64,000 bases of DNA, from the NCBI GenBank assembly GCA_025642075.2, contig JAODUO010001093.1, forward strand, positions 154,001-218,000, given 5' to 3'. A program made the position numbers and the translations under genes. The notes under the pieces are model-generated. The model saw only the letters and a list, made by a program, of their open reading frames with translations, did not search any database and was not told where the DNA came from. Positions 12,901 to 27,900 of the stretch are shown one piece after another; position 1 is the stretch's first letter, and the number at the start of each line of letters is the position of its first letter. The stretch is from Ridgeia piscesae (Eukaryota > Annelida > Polychaeta > Sabellida > Siboglinidae).

Positions 12901-15900
12901 GGAGTAGAAAACCAGTCATTTCAAGAAAACACTGGTTAGAATAGATAATCAAGAAAATAACAAGAACAATTTTATTTTTAAAAATCTTAGTTACAACAAA
13001 GAAACCATCGCTACAAGAAAACAAGCTTCCTTCAAAGCTTGCGAGATGTATCGCTGTTACAAAAGAAAGTTCTTATATAGCGTATATTTTTGTTTGCTCA
13101 AAGCACCTCAGGGAGAGGACAGTAGGAAGGATGGAGGTGTGGGTACAGAGACTGAGAGCAGAGACTGAGAACAGAGACTGAGAACAGAGACTGAGAACAG
13201 AGACTGATAGCAGAGACTGAGAACAGAGACTAAGAATAGAGACTGAGAACAGAGACTGAGAACAGTGACTGAGAACAGTGACTGAGAGCAGAGACTGAGA
13301 ACAGAGACTGAGAGCAGAGACTGATAGCAGAGACTGAGAACAGAGACTGAGAACAGAGACTGAGAACAGAGACTGATAGCAGAGACTGAGAACAGTGACT
13401 GAGAACAGAGACTGAGAGCAGAGACTGAGAGCAGAGACTGAGAACAGAGACTGATAGCAGAGACTGAGAACAGAGACTGAGAACAGAGACTGAGAACAGA
13501 GACTGATAGCAGAGACTGAGAACAGAGACTGATAGCAGAGACTGAGAACAGAGACTGAGAACAGAGACTGAGAGCAGAGACTGAGAGCAGAGACTGAGAA
13601 CAGAGACTGAGAACAGAGACTGATAGCAGAGACTGAGAACAGAGACTGATAGCAGAGACTGAGAACAGAGACTGAGAACAGAGACTGAGAACAGAGACTG
13701 AGAACAGAGACTGAGAGCAGAGACTGATAGCAGAGACTGAGAACAGTGACTGAGAACAGAGACTGAGAGCAGAGACTGAGAGCAGAGACTGAGAACAGAG
13801 ACTGAGAACAGAGACTGAGAACAGTGACTGAGAGCAGAGACTGAGAGCAGAGACTGAGAGCAGAGACTGAGAGCAGAGACTGAGAACAAAGAAACCATCG
13901 CTACAAGAAAACAAGCTTCCTTCAAAGCTTGCGAGATGTATCGCTGTTACAAAAGAAAGTTCTTATATAGCGTATATTTTTGTTTGCTCAAAGCACCTCA
14001 GGAAGAAAACAGTAGGAAGGATGGAGGTGTGGGTACAGAGACTGAGAACAGAGACTGAGAACAGAGACTGAGAGCAGAGACTGAGAACAGAGACTGAGAA
14101 CAGAGACTGAGAACAGAGACTGAGAGCAGAGACTGAGAGCAGAGACTGAGAGCAGAGACTGAGAGCAGAGACTGAGAACAGAGACTGAGAACAGAGACTG
14201 AGAGCAGAGACTGAGAGCAGAGACTGAGAGCAGAGACTGAGAACAGAGACTGAGAACAGAGACTGAGAGCAGAGACTGAGAGCAGAGACTGAGAGCAGAG
14301 ACTGAGAGCAGAGACTGAGAGCAGAGACTGAGAACAGAGACTGAGAACAGAGACTGAGAACAGAGACTGAGAACAGAGACTGAGAACAGAGACTGAGAAC
14401 AGAGACTGAGACAGAGACTGAGACAGAACTGAGAACAGAGACTGAGAACAGAGACTGAGAACAGAGACTGAGAGCAGAGACTGAGACAGAGACTGAGAGC
14501 AGAACTGAGAACAGAGACTGAGAGCAGAGACTGAGAACAGAGACTGAGAACAGAGACTGAGAACAGAGACTGAGAACAGAGACTGAGAACAGAGACTGAG
14601 AACAGAGACTGAGAACAGAGACTGAGAACAGAGACTGAGAGCAGAGACTGAGAACAGAGACTGAGAACAGAGACTGAGAAGCAGAGACTGAGAACAGAGA
14701 CTGAGAACAGAGACTGAGAACAGAGACTGAGACAGAGACTGAGAGCAGAGACTGAGAACAGAGACTGAGAACAGAGACTGAGAACAGAGACTGAGAACAG
14801 AGACTGAGAGCAGAGACTGAGAGCAGAGACTGAGAGCAGAGACTGAGAGCAGAGACTGAGAGCAGAGACTGAGAACAGAGACTGAGAACAGAGACTGAGA
14901 ACAGTGACTGAGAGCAGAGACTGAGAGCAGAGACTGAGAACAGAGACTGAGAACAGAGACTGAGAACAGTGACTGAGAGCAGAGACTGAGAGCAGAGACT
15001 GAGAGCAGAGACTGAGAGCAGAGACCGAGAGCAGAGACCGAGAACAGTGACCGAGAACAGAGACCGAGAACAGAGACCGAGAACAGAGACCGAGAACAGA
15101 GACCGAGAGCAGAGACCGAGAGCAGAGACCGAGAGCAGAGACCGAGAGCAGAGACCGAGAGCAGAGACCGAGAGCAGAGACCGAGAGCAGAGACCGAGAG
15201 CAGAGACCGAGAGCAGAGACCGAGAACAGAGACCGAGAGCAGAGACCGAGAGCAGAGACCGAGAGCAGAGACCGAGAACAGTGACCGAGAACAGTGACCG
15301 AGAACAGAGACCGAGAACAGAGACCGAGAACAGAGACTGAGAACAGAGACTGAGAACAGAGACTGAGAACAGAGACTGAGAACAGAGAACAGAGACCGAG
15401 AACAGAGACCGAGAACAGAGACCGAGAACAGAGACCGAGAACAGAGACCGAGAACAGAGACCGAGAACAGAGACCGAGAACAGAGACCGAGAACAGTGAC
15501 CGAGAACAGAGACTGAGAACAGAGACCGAGAACAGTGACTGAGAACAGAGACTGAGAACAGAGACTGAGAACAGAGACTGAGAACAGAGACTGAGAACAG
15601 TGACTGAGAACAGAGACTGAGAACAGACACTGAGAACAGAGACTGAGAACAGAGACTGAGAACAGACACTGAGAACAGACACTGAGAACAGACACTGAGA
15701 ACAGACACTGAGAGCAGAGACTGAGACAGAGACTGAGAACAGACACTGAGAACAGACACTGAGAGCAGAGACTGAGAGCAGAGACTGAGAGCAGAGACTG
15801 AGAACAGACACTGAGAACAGACACTGAGAACAGACACTGAGAACAGACACTGAGAGCAGAGACTGAGAACAGACACTGAGAACAGAGACTGAGACCAGAG

Positions 15901-18900
15901 ACTGAGAGCAGAGACTGAGAACAGAGAACAGAGACAGGGAGGCAATATCAAGTCATCAGACAGGAAGATGATACTGTACAGACTAAAAGACCTGTAAAGT
16001 AATTCCCACACTGCAAAGGGACGACAGTGAGTAAGGAACGAGGGGAAGAAAGAGGGAAGACCCAACTCACCCTCCGAGCAGGTCAGCACTGTCACTCTGC
16101 TGGTTCATGTTGATCACTCGCAGTTTCTCACCTGTGCAATAAGGACAGAGACATGATACGCTGACTGACTCGCACCAGTTTCTTCATCTCTGTTTCACCA
16201 CATATCAGCTACACTTTAATTTCATCTTAACCCTGCAGGTGACCAGGGCCAAAAATCTGCCCAATGGCACCTGCATCTGTTGTAACAATTTTCATTTCCA
16301 TCACACGTAACTGATACGCGAACAGATTTTTCTAGATCGTCTATATTTTTTAGTATCACATATATCACAGTATGCAACAGATTTTTCTTCGTTACCTACA
16401 GATTTAACAAATAAAACCTGGGGTTTTGGGTTTGCATCAATGGAAAATTACACTGTTCACTCCCACTGTGGCTTTCAGGAAATAACTTTGTTTATATCAA
16501 TAGCATTGCAAAAAGACACGTTTCACTTGAAATATTTTGGGGCAAAACACATAAAATCCTATTTGTGTAATTTTCCCCCGAAAGGGACCAACTGTTTGTT
16601 CATGCCCACATTGAGCCAATGCAATGTCAAATTAGCACTAAAATGCTATCCCTGTGAAATTAAGTGCATAAAAGCTTGTATTTCAAAACGTGATAATTTT
16701 TTGTATATACAAAAACATGACATACTTTTCAGCCAATCACGTCGGCCTTGACACTTTTTCAACTAAACGATGTTTGTGACAATGCTCAGTGTATGGATAA
16801 ATCGCATTTTTGCCAAAACGTTTTCCCGAAACCAGTTACAATTCACCCGCTTTCATCAACATGTGCCCTTCATAACATGGCTTGGGCTCATAGCTCAGTT
16901 TCGACTTTATCAACCGTAATCTTTTGCATCACGACAACTGCAGCGCAACGCACCCATCTGCTGGCTCAAGAACTGAACGCTCGATGTTTTGCCAGTTCCA
17001 GTTTCTCCCACTAGGAGCACTGGTTCGTTCTTCGCAACACACACAGCCACCTGCTCCAGTAGTGCCACCGACTGGCGAGTGAAGGCGAAACTTGTGGCGG
17101 CCTGGCGGCTGGAAATAACACAAACAACTGAGCTGCATGAAATAAAACTTCATGAAATAAAACTTCATGAAATAAAACTTCATGAAATAAAACTTCATGA
17201 AATAAAACTTCATGAAATAAAACTTCATGAAATAAAACTTCATGAAATAAAACTTCATGAAATAAAACTTCATGAAATAAAACTTCATGAAATAAAACTT
17301 CATGAAATAAAACTTCATGAAATAAAACTTCATGAAATAAAACTTCATGAAATAAAACTTCATGAAATAAAACTTCATGAAATAAAACTTCATGAAATAA
17401 AACTTCATGAAATAAAACTTCATGAAATAAAACTTCATGAAATAAAACTTCATGAAATAAAACTTCATGAAATAAAACTTCATGAAATAAAACTTCATGA
17501 AATAAAACTTCATGAAATAAAACTTCATGAAATAAAACTTCATGAAATAAAACTTCATGAAATAAAACTTCATGAAATAAAACTTCATGAAATAAAACTT
17601 CATGAAATAAAACTTCATGAAATAAAACTTCATGAAATAAAACTTCATGAAATAAAACTTCATGAAATAAAACTTCATGAAATAAAACTTCATGAAATAA
17701 AACTTCATGAAATAAAACTTCATGAAATAAAACTTCATGAAATAAAACTTCATGAAATAAAACTTCATGAAATAAAACTTCATGAAATAAAACTTCATGA
17801 AATAAAACTTCATGAAATAAAACTTCATGAAATAAAACTTCATGAAATAAAACTTCATGAAATAAAACTTCATGAAATAAAACTTCATGAAATAAAACTT
17901 CATGAAATAAAACTTCATGAAATAAAACTTCATGAAATAAAACTTCATGAAATAAAACTTCATGAAATAAAACTTCATGAAATAAAACTTCATGAAATAA
18001 AACTTCATGAAATAAAACTTCATGAAATAAAACTTCATGAAATAAAACTTCATGAAATAAAACTTCATGAAATAAAACTTCATGAAATAAAACTTCATGA
18101 AATAAAAATTCATGAAATAAAACTTCATGAAATAAAACTTCATGAAATAAAAATTCATGAAATACAAATTCATGAAATACAAATTCATGAAATACAAATT
18201 CATGAAATAAAAATTCATGAAATAAAAATTCATGAAATAAAACTTCATGAAATAAAACTTCATGTTTCGGCAACGACAAAGACGTGTTTTTGATGATTAG
18301 GCGGACGTGTGTAATTTAATGCTAACAATTAGAGTACATGAATGGAAAATATATTTTAATTGCACTAGCAGGAGTAACGCCGCAAATTGAAATGGTACGG
18401 GCACGTAACAAGATCTTCAGGGCTTGCCAAGACAATCCTGCAGGGCACAGTGCAAGGAGGGAGAAGACGAGGCAGACAGAAAAAGAGATGGGAGGACAAC
18501 ATTCCGGAATGGACGGGCATGACACTGGGCGCCGCCATGAGGAAGGCTGAGAGGCGAGAGAAATGGAGGGAGCTGGTTGCCAGGTCATCTGTGGCGCCCC
18601 AACGGTCCACTAAGACTACGGGATAGGTGAATGTGAAGCAGGAATAGGTTGAAATGGGCTGGTCATGTGGAAAGAACAGGAGACGACAAATTTGCAAAGA
18701 GATCAGATGCCCAGAAAGGGGAGGGGAAAAGGAGCTGAGGAAGACTGAGAATGTGATGGGAGGACTGCATTAAGAGAGGTCTGGAAAGAGTGGGAGGAGA
18801 ATGGGGAACAACAGCAAAAGATAGAAGGAGTTGGAGACTGTTGATGGAGAACGTAGTGAGAGAAAAATGAGGAAAGAAAAGACAAAGAAAAAGACAACAG

Positions 18901-21900
18901 TAACCATGGCTAAACTCACCCCCAATGACAGGGATGCCAAGAAGAGAACAACAGTTATAAAAAGATTGGAATGAAGAAAACCTGAACTAGGCAGTTAGGA
19001 GCAGGTCGAGATAGGCAAGATGTGTACAGGGAGTGAATGGGGAGTGAGAGGGGGAGGGAGGAGAGGATAGGGTGCAGAAGGAGGAGCAATGCAATGATAA
19101 GTGTAGGAAGAGGTCCACGAGAACAAGAAACAAACCACAAACAATGTAGAAGAAAATTTAAATGAAGTTAACCGATTACCCTGAATCGTACCTGGTCACC
19201 CCTGCAGTGAGCTGTATCTGTCGGGGTAAACTCACTCGCCCCACTGTGAACATACTTGGGGAAAGGTCAAGGGTCGGCTTGTAGTTCGCGCAGTAATACT
19301 CGGCCTACAAACAAACAGTTGTGTTAAAAACGGGTTATGGGAGTCAGTATCATATAAATTGAAGGGAGGGCTTGACACCCAGAGTGGACCCAGGCCCCAG
19401 GATTGTCTGGTCACGTGGCCACAGTCACGTGTCCAAGACCTGTAACTGACCCAGGTCCTGAACGGTCACGCGACAGTCCAAGACCAGTAACTGACCAATC
19501 CTCTCTGTGTCACAGCTTGCCCCAGAGATACGGCCAGGCTGTCCCAGTTTTGCAAAGTAATAAATAATGCTTATACCTTAACGAATGAGTTGTTCTGTCA
19601 TAAATAAAACGAAACAACTCTATCAACAACTATTTAAAAACCATTACCAATGATATCAAAAATGAAGAACAAAACAGCTACATTCAAATATCTCACTGAA
19701 TCTGTTCAATTGTCGTGGTTAATCTTAAAGTTGGTAAATAGTTTTGCCCCGTCCTACCCTACTCTAACTCACCATAGCCTTGTAGATACTAAGAACGTCA
19801 TGTCCCCTACCCTACCCTAACTCTGTATCCCTGCTGAGGTTAAACACATCTTACCCCACCCTACCTCACTGTGACCCTGATGAGGTCAGCCACATTTTAT
19901 CCACCCTACCCTACCTCACTGTAGTACAGATGATGTTAACCACATCATACCCCACCCTACCCTACCTCACAGTCGATGTAACACAGATGACGTTAACCAC
20001 ATGTTACCCCACCCTACATCACCATCGATGTAACCCGGGCGAGGTTAACCACATCTTACCCTGCCCTACCCTAACCTACCGTGGACCTCGTGAGGTTGAG
20101 CCTCGCGGCGATGGCCTCAGCCAGGGGTTGTCTGTGTTGGGAATGAGGGAGACTGGCACAGAAGCAGTCGAGAGCCTCTTGGAAGACGAGATTGGCAGCA
20201 GATGGCGCATTCGTCTCAAAGCACCGCGCGATCCGCCCGCACCACTTCATCAAGTCCCTGCGCCACATAACATAACAGCATTTTTCTTCGCAGTAAATCC
20301 AACAACCAAACAACAAAAGCACAATTTTAAAATGTGCTTTCATGAGAAAGCACATTTAAAAAGAAGAGCCTTAAAAACGAATATTTATTCTGAACATTGG
20401 CAACAATACAAACTGGCAGCAAGACAAAGATGTTTAACTATGACACAAGCAAGACGATACAATGTTTGAATGAGGTAAACAAGAAGTCATTGACTTTTTT
20501 GTAAGTCTACTTCTTTGAGGCGATGTGTCTGTATGCGGTCTGGCTTACTGGCATAACTAGCTAAAGAAACAATCCACTAGAAAACATGCGCTTTTGGTCA
20601 ATATTTCATGGGCTTTTGGTCAATATTTTGACAAGTAATAATTTTTCCCTTGTTTTTTTTAATTGGTTGTCCAAACATATTACTATTTCGCTTAATGAAA
20701 CAAATCCATAAACATAACTATGGTGGTTTTATGAAACAGGAAACCTACAAAACACCAATGTTTTTATTACATTACTGTGTACATACTAACATCCTATTTT
20801 TAAATGCCCCACAAATATTACCTGTCTGGGGAACACTATATAAAATGAAATATTTCCAGTAACAACTTCCCGTTACAGTCACACATCATACCTGGTAGAG
20901 ATAAGTCGACCGTCTCGGGTCAGGAATTTGCCAATTTCAGCGTCGGATTCGACCTCTAGGGTTGTGTCGCTGGAAGTGTCGTGACGTCCAGCCGACAACA
21001 GGAAGTAGATGTCCAGCAGTCTGTCCACTACTGTGGTCAACTGCGGGTACTTGTGCACAATCACCTGCAATGATAAGTCATTATTTGTACACAGGGCTGG
21101 TTGTTATTTTCAGATATTGTACGTTGTCATTTGTAGGCACTATAAGTCGTTATTTGGAGAAGGGACAAGTCATTATTTGAAGTCGTCGTATGCTGTTATT
21201 TGGAGACAGGGCAAGTTGTTATTTGGGGTCATGGAGACATCACTAGTCGTCATTTGGAGACATAGCATATAAAGTACCTTGAAAGTAGCAATGCAAACCA
21301 AAACATGTATAATAATAAAACACTGCTTCAGCTTGTATGTTAATAGATTCCTTTTCTATTTACTATCTGGTTTTGCAAATGTTGTGAACTGCTTTTGAAA
21401 TGCCAATCATAGTGATACATTAAATCACTGACCTGCTGTAATTCTGCCCGGGAAAGCGGTTCGACAGAGATCTTTGTCCACATTCGCTCCAAGATGTCCG
21501 CCCCTGAGCTCCGTGTCTTGTACCAACCAAACTCACTCCGCATCAACCTGCAAAATGCAAATCATAAAAACAACCCAGAATTAATGGAAAAAACGTTACG
21601 CAACCTTTTTTGCACAGGAGCACAGATGGAAAAGAAACGTTATCCAATATTGAGGTTAGCCTCTACAGAATAAAATGAAGGTTAACAAATAATGTTAGTG
21701 ACCTTATTAAAGTGTTACCAACACCACAGGGAATGTTAAACATATTTAACATATTTATGATGGTGATTCAAGACAGGATGTAAAATCATTGTAAAAAAGG
21801 TAAGGTAACTTCTTATATAGCGCAATATCCAATCCTCAGGATTGTTCAAACTTCAACATTTTACTTGTTGAATCAAACACCATCTCAGCTTCTCTGGGAA

Positions 21901-24900
21901 GAATTTAGCCACACTACAATTAATGCGCAAAGACTATTTGTACATAAATATCCACCTATATCTATAGTCAGGTACTCATTTGTACAGCTGAGTGAACTGG
22001 AGCAATGTAGAGTGAAACATTTAACCAAAGTTTGACACCGCAGCACAGTCTTCACACCCGGGTTCTCTTAGTCGAGAGTCTGAAGCTCTACCTACTGCGT
22101 GACCATATCATTATGCGTGGGTGGTTTGATTACTTATTAAAATTCCACTAAAGTATCATTAATTACATTTTTATTTTTAGCTTAATTTTTTATAGCTTAA
22201 TTTTTTTTTTACAAATTTAAAACAGACAATTTATCACAGACTGGTCACAACTTACCTCTGCGTGGCAAACAACCTGAAGCCTGGGTCGGCCTGGATGACA
22301 TCACCGTGCCCAGGCACAGAGAGGGTGTTTCCCTCGAGGAGGGGCACCAGCATCGACACAACGTCCATGGGGGCGTAGTCCAGGTCCTCCAGTAGGATCC
22401 AATGACCAGCGGTCACTGCCTGGGTCAGACTGCCCGCTTGCCACTCAAACTGACCGGGAACATCCGTGCAGCGATACGTCCCTAGCAGGGCCTGTGGCAG
22501 ACAGCAACATGTGACAAATGGGCAACCTACAAGTCCTACATTACTCATTTCCCACACACAGCCAGAATGCACACAATACATTTATTTTGAGAGAACTTTA
22601 ATAAACTTCTATGCGCCTAAATCCTTGGAAACGAAGCGGAGAGGTGCATCAAGACATGTGGGTACTCCTACAGTTAATAAGCCATATTGCAGTTGTCAAC
22701 AGATGGTTAAACAAGGGTGTAAAGGTACATTTTGAAATGATGGCAAAACTGTGTAATTGTTTCCACTGATCAAGATGGCAACACTAGATGGCAGCATATT
22801 CCAAAGTGTTGGCATGGCAACAGAAAAATCCCTAGTTTGGTAGTTCCAATATTATGATTTACTCCAGCGACAAAAAGTAAAACAGAATTAGATGATCAAC
22901 GCTGGATAGCTTTTCTTACAGGGGTAAGTAATGAATGTCAACATATCTTGTTTACTTAGTATTTATTTTCCCACCCATGGAATTAATTTCTAGATGTGAA
23001 ATGTAATTGTCATTTAAAAACTATAACAGCTGATTTTACTCACTCAACTCAAATCACGTAATGAATTTTGTATAGTTACAGATAAGAAAATATTTGAAAG
23101 TATCAATGTTATAACTGTTTCATTTACCAACATCATATTTTAATTACTAAAAATAAGTTACAATGCACAACACAATTTCTTTACAATTATGCAAATGTTA
23201 TATTGGTATTAATAGAAAACGTTGCTTTAATTTTGTCCCTTTCTGCTTTTTGTACACATGTTGAATGCACTATTTTAAATTGCACATAAAGAACAGAAAT
23301 TAAATATGCACTTAAATCCTATTACATTTTGAGACCACCCACCTTGCTGTCTGTCTGGTCTCCAAGCTGGACCTTGAGTAGATGGGGGGCTGACACACGC
23401 CCAGTCAGGAGAGCGAGGTAATCTACCAGTGCTGTCTTCCCACACCCCACTGGCCCCTCCAGCAGGACGGGGTGGCCCGAGGCCACTGCCAGGGCCACAC
23501 TGTGCATGTTTCGGTGGGTCGATGGTACTGACAGCAGCAGTGCTGTCTCACGCTGGTGACAGGACACGTAGGACATTGATAGGACAAGTAAGATGTTGAT
23601 GGGTAACTAGGATGCTGATGGGGCAAATGGGATATATTTCAACACAACAAGTAGGACATTAATAGGACATACAGTCATACATCGATAGAACAAGTAGGAT
23701 GCTGGTAGGACAAGTGGGATGCTGACCGAACAAGTATGATGTTGATAGGACAAGTATGAAGTTGATAGGACAAGTATGCTGTTGATAGGACAAGCAGGAT
23801 ATGGATAGGGCAAATGGGGTTTCAACATAACAAGAAGGACATTAATGGGACAAGTCACACGTTGATAGGACAAGTAGGTTGTTGACAGGACAAGTAGAAT
23901 GTTGATAGGACAAACGGGACGCTGACAGCACAAGCAGGCTGCTGATAGGATAAGTGGGATATTGATGACAAGTACGATGTTGTTAGGACATATAGTTTGT
24001 AGACAGGATAAGCAGGACACACCAAGACAAATAAGACGCCATTAGAAAAAGAAGAACACCTTCAGGACAAGTAGGACATCACTGGCACAAATACAAAGTT
24101 ATTAGGACATGCAGAACATAGACATGACTTTGATTATTACAATAAGAATGACTTTACTCGGCACTTCAGTGAGGAGAGACTGATTTGAACAGAAGTCAAG
24201 GATGACGGAAAAACGGGGGATAAACTAAGTGATGCTGCCCCTTTGTTACAAGGGGAAGACAAATGTACAAGTGTGGTCACTCACGTCTCCTGTGTCCACT
24301 TGAGTGGTCATCTTGGGCAACAGGACGCCACACACAGCCACAACACCCTCGCTCAAGTCGGAGTCGACAACTCCCTTCATCGTGTGTGTCCGCCTCTCTC
24401 CCTCCTGCCACACCCCTCCAGCAGGGTTGCTAAGCAACAAAGCCTTCCCAGAAGCCTTTTCAACTGCCTGGTCATACCTGTGCTCCCATCAAAAAGAATG
24501 TAATTAATAAAATTGTTAAATCAAAAGTCTCGGCTGGATGAAACCTCATAAATTAAAACAATATTTATGTTTCATTATTCTAATGAGCAGTTGTAATTAA
24601 TATAAAATATTAGAGGCTAGCAACCATGCAAAAACTCTACAAACTCAGAGAAATAAAATTTAAATGATGGTTATATACATACCTGATGCTGAGGTCACGT
24701 TCCTCTTGCGGGGTGAAATACTTCCGTCGGAAAGCAGCGAGTCGAGGGGGCGCCATGTCGAGGAGGAGGGCAACACTGTGAACTGCGTGCCTGTGACAGA
24801 CGGATGCACTAAGGCAATGGTCGGTGACAAAATATGTTTATCTGTACTTGGGGTGGCAACACTTTCATTTTTATTACTTAACTGTATCGATGTATTTAGC

Positions 24901-27900
24901 ATTTTATTTCAATTGTGTTTTAATTTACGTTGCCTTTTTCAGAAGGAAGTCAGTTTTAATCTTTATAGAAATATGATCAGGTTTTGGCACACAACTCTCG
25001 TCATGTTTTGTGACTATGCTTTTATGCTGTAGCAATGTTTTCTCAAAAGCTGAATTGGTAACAATTGTGTTATAATAAAAACTATCAGACTCTACAGGTT
25101 TGACACAGAACCTGGCATATTATGAAGGTATAATTTACCATCGTGTGTGAACATCTGAACTCTGAAGAAAGAGAAGAAAGTCGCTCCAATCCCACAATTC
25201 TCTGAGCTCCGAGCACATCTGCAGCAGGAACCTATGAACAGCCTGTACGAGCTCCCTTAGCCTTGGCTTGCTCTTGTTTCGACTCTGGAAGCACGTAGGA
25301 CAATCTATCACTAACTAAATAAAGATTATTATAAAATAAAATGGTAATATATACATATATTATATATATATTATATATATATATATATAAGTTAAATAAA
25401 CAAAGAAGAATGTCATGAAATGTAACATTGTGTTGTAATTTGACACAGAATGAAATACAAAATATATGATAAAAGGTAATTTATAAAACAATTTTGTTGG
25501 TTCAATTTGCTGTGAAATATTGACTGGTCCCTTTGGACTACAGATACAGTGCATATATGCATGTTCATGCCTAATAGGGCTATTGTTCACAAGAGCGTTG
25601 AATAAAAAGTAGTTTTCCTTTTAACTTTGTAAGTCAGTACAAACCAACTAACCTGTAAACTTCTATTGTTAATATTAAAAACAAATGTGTAATTTAACGC
25701 ATACATATCAATCTAGGTATACAAAATACATTGTAATTTGCCAACACATAATAAGATATTGCCAGTATATTTAAGCAGTCTCCTGTGCAGACTTTAGGCA
25801 TCATGACGTTCACATTTTGTATTCATACCATAGCTTTATGTAGAGACCCGTCCACCCGTCATTTGGACGGGTAAAAACGAATATGGACGGATAAAAATAT
25901 GGGTGGACGGGTAGTGGACGGATAAAAAAATAGGTCTTCTAAAACTATAGATATTGTTAGTTAGGTCTTGAAAGTCAGTGAAAATCGTGTCACATGTGTG
26001 TTTGTAGTCCATTTCAGATCATCAGACACATTTAAAAGTTTGTAAACTGGCTTAACAATTAATGTCCATGTGTCCACCAAAACATGTGTGACTGGCAATA
26101 ATTTTTTCCTGCATAAAGCCCTGACTTATACCAGCAGATGAAAACATACTTTTTTGGCCTTCTTTGTAACGGGTTGGTCGCTGCCTTGGTCTTTGTAGAA
26201 AGCCGGCACATTTTGTAAATACTTCACGGAAAATCTACAATGGCAAAACAATTTTAAGCATAGAAATCTTCTCTTGTTGCATCAGACTGAACAGAGAAGT
26301 GTTTTAAAACCTCAACATTTACTATTCACTATTCCATAGACCCAATCATATTAATGAACAAAATCGCCTCTTCAACACATCATAATGTCTGTTTATTCTT
26401 TCTTTTTATAAGTTATTGTGCTGTATTTTGTTATAACTGATTTATTTTTAAAAATTTAACTGATTTATAACCATTTACAACTGAAATTCACACTCATAAT
26501 TGAATTGTTCTGGTTTTAGCAATAAAAATAAACAAATCTGAGTCTGTATCACTAACAAGCAAAATTATTTACAGCTTTGATCATTGTCGTAATTGTGACA
26601 AAGTAAATGCCAAACATTACGTGTTCCCTGTCTGACCCTGCACAAAGAATAACTAAAACAGATCAAAATGGTGCAGTGCATTTTACATTTATACAATTTC
26701 AAAAAATATCCCTTTGACAATGTTTGCCATTTTACAGTAAATGCCAAACATTTGAAACAGCACATGGAACAACTGAACAGAAAAGCGACATCTACCTTTT
26801 GTTTTCTGCCGACAGCGTCAGAGTTTTACTGAGAGCAATACAGAACTTCTGGTGTTGCTGGAATTGCAACTGTCCGTTGTGATAAACCTGAGCCTCAGCT
26901 CTGTGAAGTAAGTCCAGTTGGAGACCACAGAAAGCTTGAGCAATGTCCAAGGTGCAGACAGGCTGCACAAGTAGCCCACACAGCCGGTCAAGCAGTGCCT
27001 GTCGGTCACTTTGTGTCCATATCTGAATGATGAAAACATACACCACCGCATTTCGTTAGAAAAAATCCATACCAAAGACATGTGCAGTGTAAATGGTATT
27101 AACTATAAATTGGATTTTCTTGTATCTAATCATGCTACCTAAATCTAGCGACTTGACCGACTTCAGATTTGGGACAATTTCACAGAAAACGTTGCAAAAT
27201 TACTGTCAGGTCTAGCTATATACTACGCACAATATGCTTAGATTATGAAAGACTGTTGTAATCCATTATGACTGCCAATTTTACAAGGCTGAAATTCAGA
27301 GAGCTATTCGATGTATTATATTATGATTAACTTTTTGAATTAAAGTAACACGTTTTAAGTACTAAAGTACTAAATGTTGTAACAATGTTCACTCCCGTCA
27401 CTGGCAGCTGCCACACAAACATTTGCTTTCTATAGATAGCTCACATCACTTTCAAGATCATGTACATTTATTCACTAAGTACTGACAACCATTTTGATGT
27501 ATAAAAATTCAGGTTTTATTATTATACATTTATTCACCTGTTTATTACATTAATAATTGAACTGTGTGTGCTAAAATTAATTATGCATTAATTATGGTCA
27601 TTACAGTCTGCTGAATTGAGTATAAAACAATTCCAATTATGTTAAGTTGGAATTGTGTGTCAAATGCATAAAATTCTAAGATAAATGGAGATCATGATTG
27701 GAGGCCAAACACATCAGAGTTATTGACCAAATTTATGAAGCGAAGTGGGCCGAATTTGGCACTTATGCAGAATTCGGACGCACCTCAATTTTGCCATTTT
27801 AGCTGTATCTTTGTCAACATTGATACTTGCTTTTGTTAATTCAACCATTTAACATTATCTTGCGCATATTTATGTTTTATAAACAGCGCGTCTTAGCAGA

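Noticed and set aside
13963..16095. Ser/Leu/Cys-rich 600-700 codon proteins
   Set aside because: They are 12-bp repeat translations open in several frames at once, with no signal peptide, domain or splice support.
25232..25284. 3' splice site at 25232 ending a 93-bp MDN1 exon 4
   Set aside because: The internal AG fits a splice site, but phase with exon 3 and the conserved KPRLRELVQAVHRF show that the exon continues to 25284.
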